From Opitutaceae bacterium (GTDB lineage: Bacteria; Verrucomicrobiota; Verrucomicrobiia; Opitutales; Opitutaceae), in the NCBI GenBank assembly GCA_027485815.1, contig JAIXQE010000092.1:24931-88930 (forward strand): a DNA stretch of 64,000 bases, in the 5' to 3' direction. A model generated the notes under the pieces. The model searched no databases. It was not told where the DNA came from and worked only from the letters and a program-made list of their open reading frames with translations. Below, one piece after another: positions 9,252 to 19,280 of the stretch (its first letter is position 1; each line of letters starts with the position of its first letter). A program made the translations under genes and the position numbers.

Positions 9252-10144
9252 GCCGCCTCGCGCCGCTCCTGCTCCTGGCCTCGGTCGCCGTCGGCGCCCC
9301 GCCGGCCCGCACGCTGGACGTCTGGCCCGGTCCCCCGCCCGGCGAGACCCGCACGCTGCCGCCCGAAGCGGATCAGACGCGTCCGACCGACCGCCTCGTC
9401 GCCGGACAGCAGGTCATCCGGCTGGGCAACGTCAGCACCCCGCAACTGGCGGTCTTCCGCCCGGACCCGCGGCTCGATACCGGCGCCGCGGTCATCATCT
9501 GCCCGGGCGGCGGCTTCAACATCCTGGCCTACGACCTCGAGGGCACGGAGGTGGCCGCTTGGCTCAATGGCCTCGGTATTACCGGCATCGTGCTGAAGTA
9601 CCGCGTCCCCGCCCGCGACCCGGCGCGCCGCTGGCTTGCGGCGGTGCAGGACGCGCAGCGCGCGATGAGCCTGGTGCGGTCCAAGGCCGGGGAATGGGGC
9701 CTGCGGGCCGACCGCCTCGGCATCCTCGGTTTCAGCGCCGGGGGCGCCACCGCCGCCTACACCGCCCTCGCCACCGAGCGCCTCTATCCGGCCGTCGATG
9801 CGGCCGACACCGTCCCCTGGCGGCCGGACTTCGCCCTGCTGATTTATACCGGCGGGTTCGTGGAGCGGGGGCAGACCACGCTTTCCGGCGTGATGCCGGT
9901 CGGGCCGGGCGCCCCGCCGATGTTCCTCGTCCACGCCTTCGACGACGCCGTCCCCGTGCAGAACACCCTCTTGCTGGCCGCCGAGCTGCGCCGTGCGGGG
10001 GGCAGCGCGGAAGTGCACGTCTACGACGCCGGCGGGCACGGCTACGGCCTGCGTCCGGATCCCGCCCTGCCGGTCACCTCGTGGCCCGAGCGCGCCGCCG
10101 CCTGGCTGCGCCGCCGCGGCCTGTTGGAATCGACCGGCCGTTGA
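9248..10144 (+). CDS. secreted alpha/beta-hydrolase esterase (carbohydrate esterase-like)
   Basis: 298-residue alpha/beta hydrolase, probably deacetylating or de-esterifying sugars. It starts with GTG at 9248, overlapping the preceding stop, which yields a signal peptide (VSRLAPLLLLASVAVGAPPA). The oxyanion-hole motif CPGGGF is at 85-90, the nucleophile motif GFSAGG has Ser163, and D232 (HAFDDAVPV) and H264 (AGGHGYG) complete the triad. The layout matches xylan-esterase/lipase-like proteins found in polysaccharide-utilisation contexts. Coupling with the DUF1080 gene supports a joint role in glycan breakdown. Confidence 0.88.
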   Translation: MSRLAPLLLLASVAVGAPPARTLDVWPGPPPGETRTLPPEADQTRPTDRLVAGQQVIRLGNVSTPQLAVFRPDPRLDTGAAVIICPGGGFNILAYDLEGTEVAAWLNGLGITGIVLKYRVPARDPARRWLAAVQDAQRAMSLVRSKAGEWGLRADRLGILGFSAGGATAAYTALATERLYPAVDAADTVPWRPDFALLIYTGGFVERGQTTLSGVMPVGPGAPPMFLVHAFDDAVPVQNTLLLAAELRRAGGSAEVHVYDAGGHGYGLRPDPALPVTSWPERAAAWLRRRGLLESTGR

Positions 10145-10152
10145 CCTCCCGA

Positions 10153-10163
10153 CTAGGGCTTGC
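10153..10163 (+). promoter_or_regulatory. putative promoter element CTAGGGCTTGC before ilvD
   Basis: CTAGGGCTTGC ends 40 bases before the ilvD ATG. It is one base different from the element before topB and two from the one before murJ, at almost the same distance from the start codon. It may be a -35 region (TTGC) or a -10-like TAGGGC. Which it is cannot be told from sequence. Confidence 0.35.
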
Positions 10164-10202
10164 CGCTGCCACGGCGCTCTGGTTCGGTCCCGACCTCTCT
10201 CC

Positions 10203-11903
10203 ATGCCCTCCACCCCGGACTCCACCCGCAAGTATTCCTCCGTCGTCGTCGACGGTCCCGCCCGCGCCGGCGCGCGCTCGATGCTGCGCCCCGTCGGTTT
10301 CACCGACGCGGACTTCCAGAAGCCGGTCATCGGCATCGCCTCCCTTTGGAGCATGGTGACGCCGTGCAACATGCACATCGACAAGCTCGCCCTCGAATCC
10401 GAGGCCGGGACCAACGCCGCGGGCGGCAAGGGCGTCATCTTCGGCACCATCACCGTGTCCGACGGCATCAGCATGGGCACGCCCGGGATGCGCTACTCCC
10501 TGGTTTCGCGCGAAATCATCGCGGACTCGATCGAGGCGGTGGCGGCCGGTGAGGGCTTCGACGGCGTGGTGACCATCGGCGGCTGCGACAAGAACATGCC
10601 CGGCTGCATCATGGCGATGGCCCGGCTCAACCGCCCCGGCGTCTTCGTCTACGGCGGCACCATCTTGCCGGGCATCCATCCCGACACCCGCAAGGAGTGC
10701 GACATCGTGTCCGTCTACGAGGCGATCGGCCAGCACGCCGCCGGCAAGGTCGACGACGAGGGCCTGCGCAAGATCGAGGCCTGCTCCATCCCCGGCGCCG
10801 GCTCCTGCGGCGGGATGTACACCGCCAACACGATGGCCTCCGCCATCGAGGCCCTCGGGATGAGCCTCCCCAACAGCTCCGCCCAGATCGCCATCAGCGA
10901 GGAGAAGAAGCAGGACTGCCGCCGCGCCGGCGAGGCCACCCTCGCGCTGCTCAAGGCGGACCTGAAACCCCGCGACATCATGACGCGGAAGGCGTTCGAG
11001 AACGCCATCACCGTCACGATCGCCCTCGGCGGCTCCACCAACGCCGTGCTGCACCTCCTGGCCATCGCCCACACCTGCGGGGTGAAGCTGAAGCTCGACG
11101 ACTTCACCCGCATCGGGAAGCGCGTGCCCGTGCTCGCCGATCTGAAGCCCTCCGGCAAGTACGGGATGGTCCACCTCACCCGCATCGGCGGCCTCCCCCC
11201 GCTGATGAAGGTGCTGCTCGACGCCGGCCTCCTGCACGGCGACTGCCTGACCGTGACCGGCAAGACCGTCGCCGAGAACCTCCGCGACGTGAAGCCCTAC
11301 CCGGCCGGGCAGGACGTCGTCCGTCCGCTCTCGAACCCGATCAAGGCCGACAGCCACCTGCGCGTCCTCTACGGCAACCTCGCCCCCGCCGGCGCGATGG
11401 CCAAGATCACCGGCAAGGAGGGGCTCTCGTTCAGCGGCAAGGCCATCGTCTTCGAAGGGGAGGAAAAGGCGCTCGACGCGATCCTCGCCGGCCGCGTCAA
11501 ACCCGGCCACGTCGTCGTCATCCGCAATGAGGGGCCGGTCGGCGGTCCCGGCATGCGCGAGATGCTCAGCCCCACCAGCGCCATCATGGGCCGCGGTCTC
11601 GGCAAGGACGTCGCCCTGATCACGGACGGCCGCTTCTCCGGCGGCAGCCACGGCTTCGTCGTCGGCCACCTCACCCCCGAGGCGGCCGTCGGCGGCCCGA
11701 TCGGCGTGGTCCGCAACGGTGACCCGATCACCATCGACGCCGTCCGCAACGAGCTGACCCTCGGCATTCCCGCCCGCGAGCTGCAGGCGCGCCTCCGCAC
11801 CTGGAAGCCGCGCCGCGCCAAGGAAACCCGCGGCGTCCTCGCCAAGTACGCCCACACCGTGACGAGCGCCTCGGAGGGCGCGGTGACCGACAAGCTCACC
11901 TGA
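10203..11903 (+). CDS. ilvD: dihydroxy-acid dehydratase
   Basis: 566-residue Fe-S enzyme of branched-chain amino-acid synthesis that dehydrates 2,3-dihydroxy-isovalerate and -3-methylvalerate to the 2-keto acids. Cluster-ligand cysteines are recognisable at C55 (VTPCNMH), C128 ([10 protein letters not shown]) and C202 ([13 protein letters not shown]). The C-terminal half has [12 protein letters not shown] and [15 protein letters not shown]. Length is that of the standard enzyme. The start at 10203 gives the usual N-terminus. It is followed 10 bases later by pgi on the same strand. No other ilv gene is in the window. Confidence 0.97.
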   Translation: MPSTPDSTRKYSSVVVDGPARAGARSMLRPVGFTDADFQKPVIGIASLWSMVTPCNMHIDKLALESEAGTNAAGGKGVIFGTITVSDGISMGTPGMRYSLVSREIIADSIEAVAAGEGFDGVVTIGGCDKNMPGCIMAMARLNRPGVFVYGGTILPGIHPDTRKECDIVSVYEAIGQHAAGKVDDEGLRKIEACSIPGAGSCGGMYTANTMASAIEALGMSLPNSSAQIAISEEKKQDCRRAGEATLALLKADLKPRDIMTRKAFENAITVTIALGGSTNAVLHLLAIAHTCGVKLKLDDFTRIGKRVPVLADLKPSGKYGMVHLTRIGGLPPLMKVLLDAGLLHGDCLTVTGKTVAENLRDVKPYPAGQDVVRPLSNPIKADSHLRVLYGNLAPAGAMAKITGKEGLSFSGKAIVFEGEEKALDAILAGRVKPGHVVVIRNEGPVGGPGMREMLSPTSAIMGRGLGKDVALITDGRFSGGSHGFVVGHLTPEAAVGGPIGVVRNGDPITIDAVRNELTLGIPARELQARLRTWKPRRAKETRGVLAKYAHTVTSASEGAVTDKLT

Positions 11904-11913
11904 GGCGCGCGCG

Positions 11914-13494
11914 ATGAGCTGGGCGCATTTTCAGGAGCACTTCCACCACTACCCTGCCCTGGGGTTCAGCCTGGACCTCTCGCGGCTCCCCTTGCCCGCG
12001 GAGTTCACCACGGCGATGGAGGGGCCGATGCAGGAGGCGTTCGCCGCGATGCGCGCCCTCGAGGCCGGCGCCATCGCGAATCCCGACGAGGGCCGCCGGG
12101 TCGGCCACTACTGGCTGCGCACGCCCGCGCTCGCGCCCACCCCGGAGATCCGCACGGAGATCGAGGACACCCTGCGCTCGATCCGCGCCTTCGCCGCGAA
12201 CGTCCACGCCGGCACCATCGCCGGCCCGCGCGGCCGCTTCCGCGAACTGCTGGTGATCGGCATCGGCGGCTCCGCCCTCGGGCCGCAGCTGGTGGCCCAC
12301 GCGCTCGGCCAGCCCCGCCGCGACAAGCTGGCGATCCACTTCCTCGACAACACGGACCCGGACGGGATCGACCTCGTCTTCGGGCAGCTCCGGGGACGAC
12401 TGGCCCGCACCCTCGTGCTCGTGATTTCCAAGTCGGGCGGCACCGCGGAGACCCGCAACGGGATGCTCGAGGCCCAGGCCGCCTTCCGCGCCGCCGGCCT
12501 CGATCCCGCGCGGCACTTCGTCGCCGTCACGGGCGCCGGCTCCCGGCTCGACCAGGAGGCGCGCGACGCCGGCTGGCTGGCGCGCTTCGCGATGTGGGAC
12601 TGGGTGGGCGGCCGCACCAGCCAGCTCAGCGCCGTGGGCCTGCTACCCGCCGCGCTGCAGGGCTTGGACATCGATGGGCTGCTCGAGGGGGCCGCCGCGA
12701 TGGACGAACTCACGCGCCGGCCCGAGACCCGCGCGAACCCCGCGGCGCTCCTCGCGCTGGCCTGGCACCACGCCACGGATGGACGCGGCCGGAAGGACAT
12801 GGTGGTGCTGCCGTACAAGGACCGGCTGCTCCTGTTTTCGCGTTACCTCCAGCAGCTGGTGATGGAATCCCTCGGCAAGGAGCGCGACCTCGCGGGCAAC
12901 GTCGTCCACCAAGGCATCGCAGTCTACGGCAACAAGGGTTCGACCGACCAGCACGCCTACGTCCAGCAGCTGCGGGAGGGCGTGGACAACTTCTTCGTGA
13001 CGTTCATCGAGGTGCTCCGGGACCGCCCCGGCCGCCACGCGCTGGCGGTGGAGCCGGGGGTGACCGCCGGGGACTACCTGCAGGGTTTCCTGCTCGGGAC
13101 CCGCGACGCCCTCAGCGAGAAGGGGCGCGGCTCGATCACCCTGACCGTGCCGGACGTCTCGCCGCGGACGCTCGGGATGTTGATCGCCCTGTACGAGCGC
13201 GTCACCGGCCTCTACGCCTCGCTCGTCGGGATCAACGCCTACCACCAGCCCGGCGTCGAGGCGGGCAAGAAGGCGGCGGGCGCGGTGCTCACGCTCCAGC
13301 GGGCCGTGGTCGCCGCGCTGGCGGCGGAGCGGGGCCGCGCCTTCACTGCGCCCGAGCTGGCCGCGCGCGCGGGCGCGCCGGAGGCGGCGGAGACGGCCTT
13401 CAAAGTCCTGGAACACCTCAGCGCAAATCCCGCGACCGGGGTGCGTCGCCGCGCCGGGAAGACCGCGACGGCCGCGACTTACCGCCTCGCCTGA
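11914..13494 (+). CDS. pgi: glucose-6-phosphate isomerase
   Basis: 526-residue cytoplasmic enzyme interconverting glucose-6-phosphate and fructose-6-phosphate. It shows the SIS-domain phosphate-binding motifs [12 protein letters not shown] and [14 protein letters not shown], and the signature region [18 protein letters not shown] with the catalytic His. The C-terminal roughly 80 residues (from about 445) form an extra Ala-rich helical tail, with [18 protein letters not shown] at the end, that could be a small winged-helix-like appendix. It lies between ilvD and the coiled-coil gene with short gaps, consistent with one transcript. Confidence 0.95.
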   Translation: MSWAHFQEHFHHYPALGFSLDLSRLPLPAEFTTAMEGPMQEAFAAMRALEAGAIANPDEGRRVGHYWLRTPALAPTPEIRTEIEDTLRSIRAFAANVHAGTIAGPRGRFRELLVIGIGGSALGPQLVAHALGQPRRDKLAIHFLDNTDPDGIDLVFGQLRGRLARTLVLVISKSGGTAETRNGMLEAQAAFRAAGLDPARHFVAVTGAGSRLDQEARDAGWLARFAMWDWVGGRTSQLSAVGLLPAALQGLDIDGLLEGAAAMDELTRRPETRANPAALLALAWHHATDGRGRKDMVVLPYKDRLLLFSRYLQQLVMESLGKERDLAGNVVHQGIAVYGNKGSTDQHAYVQQLREGVDNFFVTFIEVLRDRPGRHALAVEPGVTAGDYLQGFLLGTRDALSEKGRGSITLTVPDVSPRTLGMLIALYERVTGLYASLVGINAYHQPGVEAGKKAAGAVLTLQRAVVAALAAERGRAFTAPELAARAGAPEAAETAFKVLEHLSANPATGVRRRAGKTATAATYRLA

Positions 13495-13503
13495 GGCCGC
13501 GCC

Positions 13504-14256
13504 GTGCACCGCCTGCCGCTCCTGCTCTGCCTGATCGCGCTGGCCGGCGCCGGGGGCTCGGCCTTCCTCGCGCTGCGCATCGGAAATTCGAAGCAGGTGC
13601 TGGAGGTGCGCTTGGCCGAGAGCCAGTCGCGCGCCACCCGGCTGGAAACGGAGCTCGGCGGCGCGCGCGCCGAGGCGGACGCGCGGCAGCAGCGCGCCAC
13701 CGGCCTCGAGGTCGAGCTCGCCCGCACCAGCGAGCGGCTCGCCGGGGTGGAGGCGCGCGGCCGGGAGACGGAGCGCGCCCTCGCGGATACCCGCACGGTG
13801 CTCGCGCTGTACGAATCGACCGCCCGGGCGCTGGAGGACGAGGTCGCGGCCCTGCGCCGGGATCTCGATGCGACCCGCGCGTCGCACGCCTCCCCCGAGG
13901 CGGTGCAGGCCTACCGGCAGACGATCGCGGACCTCGAGCGCCAGCTCGCCTCCGCCCGCCACGGGACCGCGGCGCCCGCCACCCCGGGCGCCTCCACCGC
14001 GGTGTTCACCAACCGCGCCGGCCGCGCGACCATCCTCAACGTCGGGCCCGGCAACGCCTTCGTCGTGCTCAACTTCGGCACCGCCCGCGGCGCGCGCCCC
14101 GGCCAGCGGCTGCAGGTTTCCCAGGGCGGCCGGCTGCTCGCGACCGTCCAGATCAGCGACGCCCGCACCCAGTTCTCGGTGGCCCAGGTCGAGCCGGACT
14201 CCCTGCGAGGGGTCTTGCAGAAGGGGGATGAGGCGGTTTTGGTACGGGAACCATGA
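13504..14256 (+). CDS. uncharacterised membrane-anchored coiled-coil protein
   Basis: 250-residue protein of unknown function. It starts with GTG at 13504. A hydrophobic N-terminal anchor or uncleaved signal (about 3-22) is followed by a long, uninterrupted charged heptad-rich coiled coil (about 28-155: repeated EVRLAES, ETELGGARAEAD, ELARTSERL, LRRDLDATRASH). A compact C-terminal beta-rich domain (about 170-250, NRAGRATILNVGPGNAFVVLN to GDEAVLV) ends it. Its stop overlaps the start of a tiny lipoprotein gene (ATGA). The architecture suggests an envelope scaffold or a periplasmic partner, loosely like MreC-type layouts (anchor, coiled coil, beta domain). That comparison is structural only. 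Confidence 0.8.
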   Translation: MHRLPLLLCLIALAGAGGSAFLALRIGNSKQVLEVRLAESQSRATRLETELGGARAEADARQQRATGLEVELARTSERLAGVEARGRETERALADTRTVLALYESTARALEDEVAALRRDLDATRASHASPEAVQAYRQTIADLERQLASARHGTAAPATPGASTAVFTNRAGRATILNVGPGNAFVVLNFGTARGARPGQRLQVSQGGRLLATVQISDARTQFSVAQVEPDSLRGVLQKGDEAVLVREP

Positions 14257-14417
14257 CTCCGCTCGCGCGTCGCCTCCTCGCCCTCGCCATGCTTGCCGCC
14301 GGCGCCCTTGCGGGTGGCTGCAGCACCAACGCCCCGAAGCAGACCTCGATCCCCTGGAGTCGTCCCGCCGGCTGGGAAGGCCAGATCCCTGGGATGGGCC
14401 AGCCGCAGGGCCGCTGA
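14253..14417 (+). CDS. small predicted lipoprotein (54 aa)
   Basis: Short gene coupled to the preceding coiled-coil gene by an ATGA overlap. It encodes a signal sequence with a lipobox (ALAGGC, Cys23) followed by STNAPKQTSIPWSRPAGWEG and a Gly/Gln/Pro-rich end. The mature peptide would be about 32 residues attached to a membrane by its lipidated Cys. Translational coupling and a perfect lipobox argue for a real gene despite the size. Its function is unknown. A role as an outer-membrane partner of the upstream protein is inference. Confidence 0.75.
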   Translation: MTPLARRLLALAMLAAGALAGGCSTNAPKQTSIPWSRPAGWEGQIPGMGQPQGR

Positions 14418-14477
14418 GCCGGCCCTGATCCGACGGCTTCCCGCCGCCCCTCCGCGAGGCGGAGGCCGTCCGGCGCG

Positions 14478-15188
14478 ATGGAAAACGCCTCCCTCCGGCC
14501 CCTCCCGGGCCACCTGTACGTCGTCGCCACCCCGATCGGCAACCTCGCGGACCTCACCGAGCGCGCCCGGACGCTGCTCGGCACCGTCGACCTGGTGGCC
14601 TGCGAGGACACCCGCACGACCGGCGCGCTCCTCACCCGGCTCGGACTGCGCCGCGAACTGTTTCCCTACCACGAGCACAACGAGCGTGAGGCCGCCGCGG
14701 AACTTGCGCGCCGCCTCGCCGCCGGGGCTTCGGTCGCGCTGGTCAGCGACGCCGGCACTCCAGGCCTGAGCGATCCCGGCTTCCGCGTCGTCCGCGCCTG
14801 CCGGCAGGCGGGCCTGCCGGTCGTTCCGGTTCCGGGCCCGAACGCGCTCCTCGCCGCCCTCTGCGCCAGCGGGCTCCCCACCAACGGGTTCCTGTACCTC
14901 GGCTTCCTTCCGCCGAAGAGCGCCGCCCGGATCGCCTGCTTCACGCGTCACCGCGAGCTGGAGTACACCCTCGCGCTGTTTGAGAGCTGCCACCGCATCG
15001 GCAAGGCCGTCGAGGAACTCGTCACGGTGCTGGGCCCCGACCGGGTCATCGCGGTCGCGAAGGAACTGACCAAGGTGCACGAGACCTTTCTCGTCGGACC
15101 CGCCGGCGAGGTCCGCGATCGCCTCAGCCGCCTCAGCCTGAAAGGTGAATTCGTGCTCCTGATCGCTCCCGCCGGGTTCGTGCTCTGA
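14478..15188 (+). CDS. rsmI: 16S rRNA 2'-O-ribose C1402 methyltransferase
   Basis: 236-residue SAM-dependent tetrapyrrole-methylase-fold enzyme that methylates the 2'-OH of C1402 in the ribosomal decoding centre. Motifs typical of RsmI: GHLYVVATPIGNLADLTERA, VDLVACEDTRTTGALL, VALVSDAGTPGLSDPG and VPGPNALLAAL. It is somewhat short, ending shortly after GEFVLLIAP and so missing the C-terminal helical extension of the E. coli enzyme. It sits five bases before the Ppx/GppA gene. Confidence 0.95.
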   Translation: MENASLRPLPGHLYVVATPIGNLADLTERARTLLGTVDLVACEDTRTTGALLTRLGLRRELFPYHEHNEREAAAELARRLAAGASVALVSDAGTPGLSDPGFRVVRACRQAGLPVVPVPGPNALLAALCASGLPTNGFLYLGFLPPKSAARIACFTRHRELEYTLALFESCHRIGKAVEELVTVLGPDRVIAVAKELTKVHETFLVGPAGEVRDRLSRLSLKGEFVLLIAPAGFVL

Positions 15189-15193
15189 CGCCG

Positions 15194-16150
15194 ATGCCCC
15201 CTTCCCCCGCGCCCCGGACGGTCGCCGTCATCGACGTCGGCAGCAACACGATCAAGCTCCTCGTCGCGCGCCGGTCGCCGGCGGGCATGGAACGCATCCA
15301 CGCGCGGACGCTGGAGGCCCGGCTGGGCGCGGGACTCGGCCGGGATCGGCCGCGGCTGGCGCCCGGCAGCCTCGCGCGCGGGATCGACGCCGTCCGCAGC
15401 CTCGCCGCCGAGGGTCGCGCCCACGGGGCGGACACCACGGCCGTGGTCGCGACCAGTGCGGTGCGCGACGCGGAGAACGGGCCGGAATTCGCGGCCGCGG
15501 TGCGGGGAACCACCGGACTCGCGCTGCGCATCCTCTCCGGCCCCGAGGAGGCCCGGCTGATCGGACTCGGCCTGCGCTGCGATCCCGCGTTGGCGGCGGC
15601 GGGCGACCTCGCGCTGTTCGACCTCGGCGGCGGCAGCCTGGAGGTGCTCGAATTCCGCGGGCCGGAGGTCCGGTGCGCGCTGAGCCTGCCGCTCGGCTGC
15701 GTCCGGCTCACCGAACGCTTCGTCGCGGACTCCACCCTGCCCCTGCCGGAGTCCGTCCGCGCGGTGATTGCCCGGCACGTCACCGCCGTCGCCGCGGAGG
15801 CGGGCCTCGCGCGGCATGGATTCCGCGGCCTGCCCGTGGCCGCCGCCGGCGGCACCGTGAGCACCGCCCGGGCGATGCGCGCCGCCGCGGCGGGGATCGA
15901 TCTGGACGACAGCGCCCCGGAAATTCCCGTCGCCTTCCTGCGCGAACTGCTGGCCCGCGTCGGCCCGCTGACCCTCGGGGAGCGGCAGGCCCTCGCCGGC
16001 CTCAGCGCGGCGCGGGCGGACGTGTTTCCGGCGGCGCTCGCCACCCTGATCGCGATGGCGGAGCTGACCGGTTGCGACACCTTTCGTCATTCCTGGTGCA
16101 GCCTGCGCCACGGCGTGGCGGCGGAGCTGCTCGCGGCGCGCGAAGGCTGA
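15194..16150 (+). CDS. ppx: Ppx/GppA family exopolyphosphatase
   Basis: 318-residue ASKHA-fold phosphatase that degrades polyphosphate and/or pppGpp. The N-terminal phosphate motif VIDVGSNTIKLLVAR, the second phosphate loop LALFDLGGGSLEVLEF and LPLGCVRLTERF are clear. It is the short form lacking the C-terminal HD-like domains of E. coli Ppx, so the Ppx versus GppA function is undetermined. It ends convergently with an rluD-type gene, 14 bases apart, across a GC hairpin. Confidence 0.9.
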   Translation: MPPSPAPRTVAVIDVGSNTIKLLVARRSPAGMERIHARTLEARLGAGLGRDRPRLAPGSLARGIDAVRSLAAEGRAHGADTTAVVATSAVRDAENGPEFAAAVRGTTGLALRILSGPEEARLIGLGLRCDPALAAAGDLALFDLGGGSLEVLEFRGPEVRCALSLPLGCVRLTERFVADSTLPLPESVRAVIARHVTAVAAEAGLARHGFRGLPVAAAGGTVSTARAMRAAAAGIDLDDSAPEIPVAFLRELLARVGPLTLGERQALAGLSAARADVFPAALATLIAMAELTGCDTFRHSWCSLRHGVAAELLAAREG

Positions 16151-16168
16151 GCCTCCTGGCGGGCTCAG
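16147..16168. terminator. possible bidirectional hairpin between convergent genes
   Basis: CTGAGCC (16147-16153) pairs perfectly with GGCTCAG (16162-16168), with an eight-base loop. The stem incorporates the stop codons of both convergent genes. There is no T-run on either side, so if it terminates transcription it is not a canonical intrinsic terminator. Confidence 0.3.
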
Positions 16169-17124
16169 TCGCGGGCGCGGGCCTCGCGGCGGGCGGCGGT
16201 CCCGAGGGCCTTCCGGACGGCGGCGAAGTCGGCCGGGATGGGCGCCCGCAGGTCGAGTTCCCGGCCCGTGACCGGATGCGTCAGCAGGAGGTGCTCCGCG
16301 TGGAGCATCACCCGCGCGGGCACGACCGTGAGCCGCGGGTCCGGTTTCCAGCCGTAGAGCGCATCGCCGAGGATGGGGTGGCCGAGGGACTTCAGGTGCA
16401 CGCGGATCTGGTGGGTGCGCCCCGTGAAGATGCGGCACCGGAGCAGGGCCCCGAGGTTGCCGTGGGCCTCCACCCGTTCCCAGGCGGTGCGGGCGGGCTT
16501 GCCCCCCTCGCCCACCGTCATCCGGTGGCGGTGGGTGGGATGGCGCGAAATGGCCCGGTCGATGATCCCGCTGAGGAGGGGCGGCACCCCGGCGACCAGC
16601 GCGACGTATTCCTTGGTGAGGGTGCGCTGCGCGAACTGGTCCGCCAGCGCGCGGTGCGCCGCATCGGTCTTGGCCACGACCATCACCCCGGTCGTGTCCT
16701 TGTCCAAGCGGTGCACGATGCCTGGGCGCTGGACGCCGCCGATGCCGCTGAGGGTGTCCGCGCAGTGGGCCAGCAGGGCGTGCACGAGCGTGTCCTCGCC
16801 GGTGGCCGCACCGGGGTGCACGATCATCCCGGCGGCCTTGTTGACCGCGAGCAGGTGGCGGTCCTCGAAAAGGATGTCGAGGGGCAGGTCCACCGCGCGC
16901 AGCTCGGCGGGCCGCACCTCCGGGAGGGAAAACTCCAGCCGGTCGCCCGCGTGCACCGAGGCATCGCGGCCAAGGGAGACCCCGTCGCGGAGGACGAGTC
17001 CCGCGTCGAACGCGCGCTGCAGCGCGGTGCGGCTGTGCGCGGGAAAGGCGGCGGCCAGTTCCTTGTCGGCGCGGCGCGGTGGCCCGGCGGGCACCACGTG
17101 GATCTCGGCTCCGGGGACGGTCAT
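16165..17124 (-). CDS. rluD: RluD-family 23S rRNA pseudouridine synthase
   Basis: 319-residue pseudouridine synthase. An N-terminal S4-like RNA-binding region (about 20-75: [16 protein letters not shown] with HAGDRLEF) is followed by the catalytic domain with [17 protein letters not shown] and the signature [18 protein letters not shown], whose Asp is the catalytic residue. [17 protein letters not shown] is also typical of RluC/RluD. The ATG at 17124 overlaps the stop of the adenosine deaminase gene. RluC or another RluD paralog cannot be excluded. Confidence 0.93.
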   Translation of the reverse strand: MTVPGAEIHVVPAGPPRRADKELAAAFPAHSRTALQRAFDAGLVLRDGVSLGRDASVHAGDRLEFSLPEVRPAELRAVDLPLDILFEDRHLLAVNKAAGMIVHPGAATGEDTLVHALLAHCADTLSGIGGVQRPGIVHRLDKDTTGVMVVAKTDAAHRALADQFAQRTLTKEYVALVAGVPPLLSGIIDRAISRHPTHRHRMTVGEGGKPARTAWERVEAHGNLGALLRCRIFTGRTHQIRVHLKSLGHPILGDALYGWKPDPRLTVVPARVMLHAEHLLLTHPVTGRELDLRAPIPADFAAVRKALGTAARREARARD

Positions 17125-18098
17125 GCGGCGGCGGCCAGGCGGTCGATGGTGGCGAGCATCGCGGTGCGGGTGGCAGCCGGGACGTCCGCGACCTCCCATC
17201 CGGCGCGGGCGAGACCCGCGAGTTCCCGGCGGCCGAACCCGAGTTCTCCGGCCAGGGCCGCGTATTCCTCGGTGAGCGTGTTGGCGAAGCAGAGGGGATC
17301 GTCCGTGCTCACCGTGCACCGCACGCCGGCGGCGAGCAGGCGCGGCAACGGGTGGTCACGCAGCGAAGGCACCACCCGCAGGCCGACGTTGCTCAGCGGG
17401 CAGACATCGAAGGTGACCCCGCGTTCGGCGGCGAGGCGGACGACCGCGGGATCCTCCACCGCGCGGACGCCGTGCTGGATGCGCGTCACGCCCAGGACCT
17501 CGATCGCCTCCCGCACCCGGGCCGGGCCGTCGAACTCGCCCGCGTGGCATTTGGTGACCTTGCCGGCGGCACGGAGGCGCGCCCAGACGCCCGCGGCATC
17601 CGGCGGCGTGGGCATCACCTCGTGGCCGTGGAGGTCGACGCCGGCGAGGTGTTCCCAGGTGTGGAGCGTGTCGATCACCGGGCGCAGGTCCCCGGCGAAG
17701 TCCGACCGGAGCATCCCGGCGAACACCCGCACCTCGAGCCCCGGCGGGGCCGCGCTGCGGATGGCGGCGATGATCTCCGGTCCGGGCACGCCGATGTGCC
17801 GGCTCACGGGCAGGTGGAAGCTGGTCTCCACGTAGCGGACGTTCTGCGCGGCGTGCTGCGCGAACATCCGCCGCGCGGCCTCATGGTACCGCTCCGCCGA
17901 GGTGAACCACGGCAGCGCGTGCTCGAGCAGGATCCGCTCGAAGTCCGGGAACGAGGCGTAGCGGTAGGAGCGAGCCCGGAACGCCGGGTCCGGCGGCCAG
18001 CGCGCCGGATCGAGGGTGAACAGCAGCTCGTACGGCAGGGCGCCCTCGACGTGGAGATGCGTCTCCGTCTTGGGCAGCGCCTGGATGAAGTCCCTCAT
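17121..18098 (-). CDS. add: adenosine deaminase family protein
   Basis: 325-residue metal-dependent deaminase of the amidohydrolase superfamily, converting adenosine (or a related purine or nucleoside) to inosine. The Zn-binding HxH is at His14/His16 ([11 protein letters not shown]). KCHAGE (catalytic Glu region), TRIQHGVRA and the metal Asp in STDDPLCF are all present. The start at the ATG 18098 gives the standard N-terminus; upstream sequence belongs to the aminopeptidase gene, which it overlaps by four bases. Adenine deaminase or an adenosine-deaminase-like subfamily are alternatives. Confidence 0.92.
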   Translation of the reverse strand: MRDFIQALPKTETHLHVEGALPYELLFTLDPARWPPDPAFRARSYRYASFPDFERILLEHALPWFTSAERYHEAARRMFAQHAAQNVRYVETSFHLPVSRHIGVPGPEIIAAIRSAAPPGLEVRVFAGMLRSDFAGDLRPVIDTLHTWEHLAGVDLHGHEVMPTPPDAAGVWARLRAAGKVTKCHAGEFDGPARVREAIEVLGVTRIQHGVRAVEDPAVVRLAAERGVTFDVCPLSNVGLRVVPSLRDHPLPRLLAAGVRCTVSTDDPLCFANTLTEEYAALAGELGFGRRELAGLARAGWEVADVPAATRTAMLATIDRLAAAA

Positions 18099-19216
18099 CG
18101 GCCCCCGAGCAGGTACGCGGGGTTCAACTTCTGCAGCGCCTTGGGCACGAACAGCCCGTCCTTGCGGATCAGCTTGCCGTCGAACCAGATCTCGCCGCCG
18201 CCGTACTCCGGCCGCTGGATGCACACGAGGTCCCAGTGGACCTGCGACTTGTTGCCGTTGCCGACGCCCTCGTAGGCCTGGCCCGGGGTGAAGTGGAACG
18301 AGCCGGCGATCTTTTCGTCGAAGAGGATGTCCCGCATCGGCTCCAGGATATGCGGGTTGAAGCCGATCGCGAACTCGCCGATGTAGCGGGCGCCCGCGTC
18401 GCTATCGAGGATCTCGTTGAGCCGCCGCGTGTGGTTCGCGGTCGCCTCGGTGATTCGCCCCTTGCGGAAGGCGAGCCGCACCTGGTCGAACGACTGGCCG
18501 AGGTAAACCGTCGGCGCGTTGTACTGGATGTGGCCCTCGACGCTGTCCTTCACCGGGCAGGAGAACACCTCGCCGTCCGGGATGTTGCGCTTGCCCCGGC
18601 AGGGCCGCGCGCCGATGCCCTTGATGGAAAACCGCAGGTCGGTGCCGGGCCCCTTGATGTGCACGCGGTCCGTGCGGCGCATCAGGTCCTCGAGGGCCTT
18701 CATCCCGGGCTCCATCCGCGAGTAATCCAGGGTGCAGACCCGGAAGTAGAAGTCCTCGAAGGCCTCCGTGCTCATCCCCGCCTGCTGCGCCATCGAGGGC
18801 GTGGGCCAGCGGAGCACCACCCACTTGGTGCGGCCCACGCGGTGGTCCAGCACGGGCTTCATCAGGCGCGAGACGAGCTGCACCTGGGCGGAGGGGACGT
18901 CCGACGATTCGAAGATGTTCTCGGAGCCGCGGATCGCGATGTACGCGTCCATCCGCTGCATTCGCGCCAGTTCGACCTCGGCGTGGGCGGAGAACTGGGC
19001 CTCCGCGGCGCCGAGGGCGAGCTCGCGGGTGATGCGGGCACGGTGCAGCTGCACGTAGGGATGGGCGCCGCGGGCGCGGGCGGCCCGGACGAGCGCGACC
19101 ACCATCGCGTCGGGGATGTCGAAGGCGTCGATCAGCACCCGCTCGCCGCGGGCGAGCTCGGTGGAGAAGCCGGCGAGGCCGGCGGCCAGTTTCTCGAAGC
19201 GGGGATCCAGCAGCAT
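18095..19216 (-). CDS. M29 family aminopeptidase
   Basis: 373-residue cytoplasmic thermophilic-type metalloaminopeptidase (AmpS/aminopeptidase T family), which releases N-terminal residues using a dinuclear metal site. Characteristic segments: [51 protein letters not shown] and VHWDLVCIQ, which carry the metal-ligand Glu, His and Asp residues. It heads a chain aminopeptidase-add-rluD with ATGA overlaps at both junctions, so the three are probably made from one message. Confidence 0.93.
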   Translation of the reverse strand: MLLDPRFEKLAAGLAGFSTELARGERVLIDAFDIPDAMVVALVRAARARGAHPYVQLHRARITRELALGAAEAQFSAHAEVELARMQRMDAYIAIRGSENIFESSDVPSAQVQLVSRLMKPVLDHRVGRTKWVVLRWPTPSMAQQAGMSTEAFEDFYFRVCTLDYSRMEPGMKALEDLMRRTDRVHIKGPGTDLRFSIKGIGARPCRGKRNIPDGEVFSCPVKDSVEGHIQYNAPTVYLGQSFDQVRLAFRKGRITEATANHTRRLNEILDSDAGARYIGEFAIGFNPHILEPMRDILFDEKIAGSFHFTPGQAYEGVGNGNKSQVHWDLVCIQRPEYGGGEIWFDGKLIRKDGLFVPKALQKLNPAYLLGGR

Positions 19217-19280
19217 GATCGGGGCAGACTAACGGCCGGGCGCACCGGCGCCGCAAGGGCAAACCGGGGCCGCGACGCGG

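Noticed and set aside
10074..11855. Open frame of about 590 codons on the minus strand
   Set aside because: Antisense to ilvD, with no domain and a repetitive Ala/Gly/Asp/His composition typical of complement-strand frames in GC-rich DNA.
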